The translations under genes and the position numbers were made by a program. This document shows positions 6,740 to 10,019 of a stretch of 10,019 nucleotides of DNA, one piece after another. The notes beneath the pieces were generated by a model that worked only from the letters and a program-made list of their open reading frames with translations, did not search any database and was not told the DNA's origin. How positions within the stretch are numbered: the first letter of the stretch is position 1; every line of letters starts with the position of its first letter. Source of the DNA: CAVAVT01 sp963592185. Lineage in GTDB: Bacteria > Bacillota > Negativicutes > Selenomonadales > Selenomonadaceae. Location of the stretch: contig CAVAVT010000056.1 of the NCBI GenBank assembly GCA_963592185.1, positions 1-10,019 of the forward strand. Direction: 5' to 3'.

Positions 6740-6768
6740 ATTATAGACTAGGACATGTACAGTGTCAA
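6740..6768 (-). promoter_or_regulatory. Consensus sigma-A promoter of rpmH operon
   Basis: On the minus strand TTGACA (complement of 6763-6768) is followed after exactly 17 bases by TATAAT (complement of 6740-6745): a perfect -35/-10 pair with optimal spacing. Transcription should begin near 6733, giving a leader of about 77 bases that contains a small 5-bp hairpin (6681-6693) just before the ribosome site. The nearest DnaA box (6798-6806) lies about 30 bases upstream of the -35, so DnaA is unlikely to block polymerase directly here. Confidence 0.93.
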
Positions 6769-6797
6769 GAAAAGAAACGGCTCAGCCAACTGTTTTC

Positions 6798-6806
6798 TGT
6801 GGATAA
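6798..6806 (-). promoter_or_regulatory. DnaA box (exact TTATCCACA)
   Basis: Perfect consensus on the minus strand, the box closest to rpmH and the left edge of the upstream cluster. Confidence 0.85.
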
Positions 6807-6889
6807 ATATTGGTGTTTTTGCCCCTTATTCACTTAAACTTGTTGATAACTTCTGCTGATTTTGATAAGATAGTCATGAATCTTTTGCG

Positions 6890-6906
6890 GATTATTAACA
6901 ATAATC
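6890..6906. repeat. 7-bp perfect inverted repeat in oriC
   Basis: GATTATT and AATAATC flank a 3-base spacer. It sits between two DnaA-box groups and is AT-only apart from its end pair. Function unknown; it may be an accessory protein site or chance in AT-rich DNA. Confidence 0.4.
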
Positions 6907-6925
6907 AACGTTTTATCAACAGAAA

Positions 6926-6941
6926 AGTGGACATATCCACT
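6926..6941. repeat. Palindrome AGTGGA-CATA-TCCACT beside a DnaA box
   Basis: Two perfect 6-base arms around CATA. Each half resembles the 3' part of a DnaA box (TCCAC), so it may hold two weak, divergent DnaA sites. An exact DnaA box follows at 6945-6953. Confidence 0.4.
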
Positions 6942-6944
6942 GAT

Positions 6945-6953
6945 TTATCCACA
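6945..6953 (+). promoter_or_regulatory. DnaA box (exact TTATCCACA)
   Basis: Perfect consensus on the plus strand, next to the AT-rich block that begins near 6971. Confidence 0.85.
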
Positions 6954-7050
6954 AATCAACAAGTTTCTTTCATAAAAAAATGCGTTTTCCTTCTATATAT
7001 AATATATATCCAAAATTTTCCCCAACCCGAAAATACTAGATCATTTGTTT

Positions 7051-7075
7051 TGTGGATATCCACAGGTGTGGATAA
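7051..7075. promoter_or_regulatory. Palindromic DnaA-box pair plus exact DnaA box
   Basis: TGTGGATATCCACA (7051-7064) is a perfect 14-bp palindrome made of two overlapping, oppositely directed near-consensus boxes (ATATCCACA). Three bases later comes an exact box on the minus strand (7067-7075). Two overlapping boxes cannot easily hold two DnaA molecules at once, so one orientation may win. Confidence 0.75.
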
Positions 7076-7080
7076 TTTTG

Positions 7081-7108
7081 TTGATAACTTTTTCCACATG
7101 TTTATAAA
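7081..7108 (+). promoter_or_regulatory. Candidate dnaA promoter
   Basis: TTGATA (7081-7086) and TATAAA (7103-7108) are spaced by 16 bases and lie about 70 bases before the dnaA start. Two near-consensus DnaA boxes (7079-7087, 7090-7098) cover the -35 and spacer, so autorepression by DnaA is expected. An exact TATAAT at 6998-7003 is an alternative -10 but has no recognisable -35. Confidence 0.45.
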
Positions 7109-7176
7109 ATTTGTTTATAACCTCCTCATAACCTACGGACTTTTTCCCGTAAATTCACAATGAAAGGGTCTTTTGA

Positions 7177-8607
7177 ATGGATCATGCCCAGCTTCAGGCT
7201 GTATGGGATTTGATTCTCGACAAAATTCGAGAGCAGCTGAACGAAACTGTATGCAAGCAGTGGCTTGCCCCTCTTATCCCAAAGAAATATGAGAACGGCA
7301 CGCTTACCCTGGTGGCAGCCAACAACTTCACAAAGCAGTACATCGACAAAATGTACATCAACTTTCTTTCCCAGGCGGCAACGGATGTAATCGGTGAAGG
7401 AAATGTTGCTGTGGTGCTGGATATTGCGCCTCAGCAGCCAATTGCTCCGCAGCCCGTGGACATTCCCGAGGGGAAAAAATTCGAGCAGGGAAAGCTGAAC
7501 ATGGCTGACAGCCAGCAGGAACAGCACAGCGAGTCCTACCCCGGATCTGTTGGAGCCACTGACCTCATTGCCCCAGGTGATGCCTCATCCCTCAATCCGA
7601 AGTATGTGTTCGACACCTTCGTTGTGGGCAATTCCAACAAGTTTGCCGAAGCTGCGGCTGTGGCAATCGCCAATGAGCCGGGCAAGATTTACAACCCCTT
7701 CTTCATGTACGGAGGCGTTGGTCTTGGAAAAACCCATCTGATGCACGCCATCGGCCACAAGGTTCTTGAAAAGTTCCCAGAGAAAAGGGTTCTTTACATC
7801 ACCTCTGAAAAATTCACCAACGAGCTTATCAACTCCATCCGTGACGGTAATCCTGAGAACTTCCGCCAGAAGTACAGAAACGTAGACGTACTCATGGTGG
7901 ATGATATCCAGTTCCTTTCCAAAAAGGAGCACACCCAGGAGGAATTTTTCCACACCTTCAATACCCTTCACAACGATGGAAAGGCAATTATTCTTTCAAG
8001 CGACCGTCCGCCAAAGGAGCTGAAAACCCTAGAGGACAGGCTGCGTTCCCGCTTTGAGTGGGGACTTACAGCGGACATTCAGGCTCCGGACCTTGAGACT
8101 CGAATCGCTATTTTGAAGAAAAAGGCTCTTTTGGAGCATATTGACGTATCCAACGATGTTCTGGTGTACATCGCCAGCCGCATCGATACCAATATCCGTG
8201 AGCTGGAGGGCGCTCTCACAAGGGTTTCCGCCTATGCGTCCCTCAACAACCAGCCCATCACCACAGAGCTGGTGGCAAGCTCCTTCAAGGATCTTTTCCC
8301 CACCACCAAGTCCAAGGAAATCACCATTGAGGTAATTCAGGAGATTGTTTCCCAGTATTACAAGGTGAGCCTTGAGGACCTTCTTGGGAAAAAGCGTACC
8401 AGAACACTGGCTTTCCCGAGACAGATTGCAATGTATCTCTGCAGGGAGCTTACAGACACCTCCCTCCCCCAGATTGGCGAGCTTTTTGGCGGCAGGGACC
8501 ACACCACTGTAATCCATGCATACGAAAAAATAAGCTCAGAGCGCAAAGAAAGCTCCAAGCTTGACGAAACTATAAACAAGCTTATCCAGCAGATTGAGCG
8601 AATGTAA
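7177..8607 (+). CDS. dnaA: Chromosomal replication initiator DnaA
   Basis: DnaA is the AAA+ ATPase that binds DnaA boxes at oriC, oligomerises when ATP-bound and melts the origin. The 476-residue protein is complete: domain I (about 1-80, the interaction domain), a flexible linker (about 85-140), AAA+ domain III with Walker A GGVGLGKT (179-186) and Walker B LMVDDIQF (239-246), and DNA-binding domain IV with the signature GGRDHTTVIHAYEK (438-451). The ATG at 7177 has AAAGGG 8 bases upstream (7163-7168). The gene is flanked on both sides by DnaA-box clusters. A strong hairpin at 8703-8747 follows it, so dnaN may need its own promoter or readthrough. No missing catalytic residue was seen. Confidence 0.99.
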   Translation: MDHAQLQAVWDLILDKIREQLNETVCKQWLAPLIPKKYENGTLTLVAANNFTKQYIDKMYINFLSQAATDVIGEGNVAVVLDIAPQQPIAPQPVDIPEGKKFEQGKLNMADSQQEQHSESYPGSVGATDLIAPGDASSLNPKYVFDTFVVGNSNKFAEAAAVAIANEPGKIYNPFFMYGGVGLGKTHLMHAIGHKVLEKFPEKRVLYITSEKFTNELINSIRDGNPENFRQKYRNVDVLMVDDIQFLSKKEHTQEEFFHTFNTLHNDGKAIILSSDRPPKELKTLEDRLRSRFEWGLTADIQAPDLETRIAILKKKALLEHIDVSNDVLVYIASRIDTNIRELEGALTRVSAYASLNNQPITTELVASSFKDLFPTTKSKEITIEVIQEIVSQYYKVSLEDLLGKKRTRTLAFPRQIAMYLCRELTDTSLPQIGELFGGRDHTTVIHAYEKISSERKESSKLDETINKLIQQIERM

Positions 8608-8690
8608 CACATCATAGGCTCTTGCCGGATGGTCCACATTTACCTGTAGATAACCTTGTGCCTAACTCTATGTAAATCCTGTTTAATATC

Positions 8691-8699
8691 TGTGGATAA
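8691..8699 (-). promoter_or_regulatory. DnaA box (exact TTATCCACA)
   Basis: Perfect consensus on the minus strand, just before the terminator-like hairpin downstream of dnaA. Confidence 0.85.
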
Positions 8700-8702
8700 A
8701 TA

Positions 8703-8747
8703 AAAGGGGAGGTTATTCCTGTGAATTATGTGAATAACCTTCCCTTT
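8703..8747 (+). terminator. Terminator-like 16-bp hairpin after dnaA
   Basis: The arm 8703-8718 pairs with 8732-8747 over 16 positions, 15 Watson-Crick and one G-T, around a 13-base loop. It is followed by a T-rich but interrupted tract (8745-8763), and A residues precede it (8699-8705), so it could act on either strand. It starts 95 bases after the dnaA stop. A DnaA box (8729-8737) overlaps the loop and the 3' arm. Confidence 0.65.
8729..8737 (-). promoter_or_regulatory. DnaA box (TTATTCACA) inside the hairpin
   Basis: Matches TTATNCACA exactly on the minus strand. It lies across the loop and 3' arm of the 8703-8747 inverted repeat, so folding of the single strand would hide it. Confidence 0.7.
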
Positions 8748-8811
8748 CTTATCTACATTTTTTCCACACGTCTAAAGTGAATAATTATCTAGTCTCGGAC
8801 CACTTATCAAC

Positions 8812-8842
8812 TTTTCCACAGGCCCTATGACTATGACTACGA
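8812..8842 (+). promoter_or_regulatory. DnaA box, GC linker and three CTATGA-type hexamers (DnaA-trio-like)
   Basis: A near-consensus box TTTTCCACA (8812-8820) is followed by GGCC and then CTATGA, CTATGA, CTACGA (8825-8842). On the complementary strand each hexamer gives one 3'-GAT-5' trinucleotide, the unit of the DnaA-trio that single-stranded DnaA binds in B. subtilis. Here the unit recurs every 6 bases rather than every 3. The AT-rich element follows at once. Confidence 0.6.
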
Positions 8843-8862
8843 ATTTTATATATTTTTATATT
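8827..8862 (+). promoter_or_regulatory. Possible dnaN promoter inside the unwinding element
   Basis: ATGACT occurs at 8827-8832 and 8833-8838 (four of six -35 bases), and TATATT at 8849-8854 and 8857-8862 (five of six -10 bases); spacings of 16 and 18 bases result. The -35 matches are weak and AT-rich DNA gives -10-like sequences by chance, so this is tentative. Confidence 0.25.
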
Positions 8863-8876
8863 AATATTAAAAAAAT
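8843..8876. other. AT-rich DNA unwinding element
   Basis: Thirty-four consecutive bases of A and T only, next to the trio-like hexamers and ending just before the dnaN ribosome site. Position and composition fit the site where the origin first melts. Confidence 0.7.
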
Positions 8877-8894
8877 AAGGAAGTGGCTGAAAAA

Positions 8895-10019
8895 ATGAAG
8901 TTTAACTGCTTAAAAAATGAGCTGGTCCAGGCTCTTTCCATCGTAACCAAGGCAATAGCCAACAAGCCCCAGACCCCCATTCTCTCAGGAATTTATCTGA
9001 AGGCACAGGGCAATACTCTGGAGCTTCAGGCAACAGACCATGAGATGGGAATTATCTGCACCATTGCTTCTGACATACAGGAACCCGGAGATATTGTACT
9101 TTCTGGAAGATATTTCCAGGAGGTTGTAAGAAAGCTTCCTGGGGAAAATGTTGAGGTGGAGTTTAACCGTCAGGAAAATATTATTCAGATTCGCTCCAAC
9201 AACTCCAAATTCACTCTTCTTTCCATGTCTGTCACCGACTTCCCAAATGTGAAGCACATCGGAGAGGGAGACCACCCTGTAACAGTCCGTGTTCGTGACA
9301 ATATCCTGAAGGGTCTCATCGACAAGACAGCCTTCGCCTGCTCAGCTGATGAAGCAAGACCGGTATTTACTGGCTGTTATTTTGAAATCAAGGAATCTGT
9401 GATTTCCATGGCTGCCACCAACACTCATCGCCTCTCAGCAAAAAGCGAGGCATTGGACAATGTGGAGGGCAATATCAGCTGCATCATTCCGGCGCGTGCT
9501 CTCTATGAGCTTTCCAGAAATATTGTTTCGGACATTCCGGAGGATGTGGAAATCACCTGCTCTAAGAATGCAATCAGCTTCAGCTTCGGCAATATTTTCA
9601 TGACTTCCAGACTCATTGACGGTATGTTCCCTGACTTCCGCCGTGTCATCCCCCAGGATTTCCAGACCAGAGTTACACTTTCAACAGCTGATTTCCTCTC
9701 TGCTGTAGAGCGTGTATCCCTCATTGCCCGTTCTGCCGAGTACAATGTGGTGACTTTGGAATTTTCCGGCGGTTTTGTACGTATTACTTCTAACAATCCT
9801 GATATCGGCAATGCTGATGAGACTGTACCTGCTTTGGTGGACGGCCCTGATGTTATGATTTCTTTTAATTCTAAGTATGTGACTGAGGTCCTAAGAAGTA
9901 TTGGAAGTGAGAATTTCTATTTTTCGCTTAATAAGAGTCTTGAGCCGGCTGCGGTTCGGGATGAAAATGATGAGGGCTTCATCTATATTGTGACGCCGGT
10001 ACGTACTGCAGCTCGATAA
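8895..10019 (+). CDS. dnaN: DNA polymerase III beta subunit (sliding clamp) DnaN
   Basis: DnaN forms the ring-shaped dimer that holds the replicative polymerase on DNA and recruits many repair and regulatory proteins. From the ATG at 8895 it has 374 residues, a normal length for three clamp folds (roughly 1-120, 128-248, 250-374). Recognisable are the N-terminal MKFNCLKNEL, QTPILSGIYL near 30, ARPVFTG near 155, ATNTHRLSAK near 175, and the C-terminal FIYIVTPVR, close to the family ending that helps bind clamp partners. A GTG at 8883 would add four residues; the ATG gives the common MKF start. The ribosome site AAGGAAGTGG (8877-8886) is placed acceptably for ATG and would overlap the GTG. The stop TAA is the last codon of the window. 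The final 300 bases use noticeably more T-ending codons than the rest. Confidence 0.98.
   Translation: MKFNCLKNELVQALSIVTKAIANKPQTPILSGIYLKAQGNTLELQATDHEMGIICTIASDIQEPGDIVLSGRYFQEVVRKLPGENVEVEFNRQENIIQIRSNNSKFTLLSMSVTDFPNVKHIGEGDHPVTVRVRDNILKGLIDKTAFACSADEARPVFTGCYFEIKESVISMAATNTHRLSAKSEALDNVEGNISCIIPARALYELSRNIVSDIPEDVEITCSKNAISFSFGNIFMTSRLIDGMFPDFRRVIPQDFQTRVTLSTADFLSAVERVSLIARSAEYNVVTLEFSGGFVRITSNNPDIGNADETVPALVDGPDVMISFNSKYVTEVLRSIGSENFYFSLNKSLEPAAVRDENDEGFIYIVTPVRTAAR

Larger units (their letters stand above)
6798..7098. other. oriC, dnaA-upstream part (DnaA-box cluster with AT-rich block)
   Basis: This 520-bp gene-free region between rpmH and dnaA holds at least ten 9-mers related to the DnaA box TTATNCACA. 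Exact matches: 6798-6806 (-), 6945-6953 (+), 7067-7075 (-). One mismatch: 6826-6834 (+), 6841-6849 (-), 6913-6921 (+), 7051-7059 (-), 7056-7064 (+), 7079-7087 (-), 7090-7098 (+). Between the outer groups, 6971-7018 is AT-rich, with alternating TA around 6994-7009. This matches the upstream (incA/incB-like) half of bipartite origins such as that of B. subtilis. Most boxes near 7051-7098 overlap the likely dnaA promoter. Confidence 0.85.
8645..8876. other. oriC, dnaA-dnaN part with DNA unwinding element
   Basis: This gene-free region holds exact DnaA boxes at 8691-8699 (-) and 8729-8737 (-, TTATTCACA), and one-mismatch boxes at 8645-8653 (-), 8749-8757 (+), 8760-8768 (+), 8776-8784 (-) and 8812-8820 (+). 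The last box is followed by a short GC stretch (GGCC), three CTATGA-type hexamers and about 35 bases of nearly pure A/T. This box, GC linker, repeat, AT-rich order matches the known basal unwinding system of B. subtilis (incC), so this is the more likely melting site. Confidence 0.88.

Noticed and set aside
6810..7163. Plus-strand open frame across the rpmH-dnaA spacer
   Set aside because: It runs through DnaA boxes and AT-rich DNA, has no ribosome site, and the Asn/Ile/Phe-rich translation reflects base composition.
8029..8517. Minus-strand open frame of 162 codons
   Set aside because: It is antisense to dnaA and shows no family features.

Overview
The window is a chromosomal replication-origin locus of a Bacillota (Firmicutes)-type bacterium. 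A minus-strand cluster rpmH-rnpA-yidD-yidC-jag-mnmE-mnmG-rsmG runs leftward from the origin, and dnaA-dnaN runs rightward. This order, the Jag protein next to YidC, and the near-consensus Shine-Dalgarno sites (AAGGAGG) and sigma-A-type promoter all fit Bacillota. Moderate coding GC and the flavour of DnaA suggest Negativicutes (Selenomonas/Anaerovibrio-like), but that is a weak inference made without a database search.

Layout. Bases 1-107 are a non-coding tail after rsmG with a weak terminator-like hairpin. Bases 108-6656 hold eight minus-strand genes, tightly packed from yidD down to rsmG except for a 94-bp gap before mnmE. Three genes (yidC, mnmE, mnmG) are best read from TTG starts. The 193-bp rpmH-rnpA gap is strongly structured: a 13-bp hairpin just after rpmH, further hairpins with a competing long-range helix, and a terminator-like hairpin just before rnpA. 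Bases 6657-7176 are the divergent rpmH/dnaA intergenic region, with a fully consensus promoter for rpmH, a DnaA-box cluster and an AT-rich block. dnaA occupies 7177-8607. Bases 8608-8894 form a second origin region with more DnaA boxes, a 16-bp terminator-like hairpin, three CTATGA-type hexamers and a very AT-rich unwinding stretch that leads directly into dnaN (8895-10019, complete, ending on the last base of the window).

How it works together. DnaA would bind both box clusters flanking its own gene (a bipartite origin, as in Bacillus subtilis), melt the AT-rich DNA before dnaN, and probably repress its own promoter. DnaN is the sliding clamp used by the forks that start here. The leftward cluster couples translation (L34), tRNA maturation (RnpA with the RNase P RNA), membrane-protein insertion (YidC, YidD, Jag), tRNA wobble-uridine modification (MnmE-MnmG) and 16S rRNA methylation (RsmG). 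All genes are known families. I see no undescribed multi-gene system; the parts most worth checking are the structured rpmH-rnpA RNA and the unusual hexamer form of the unwinding element.
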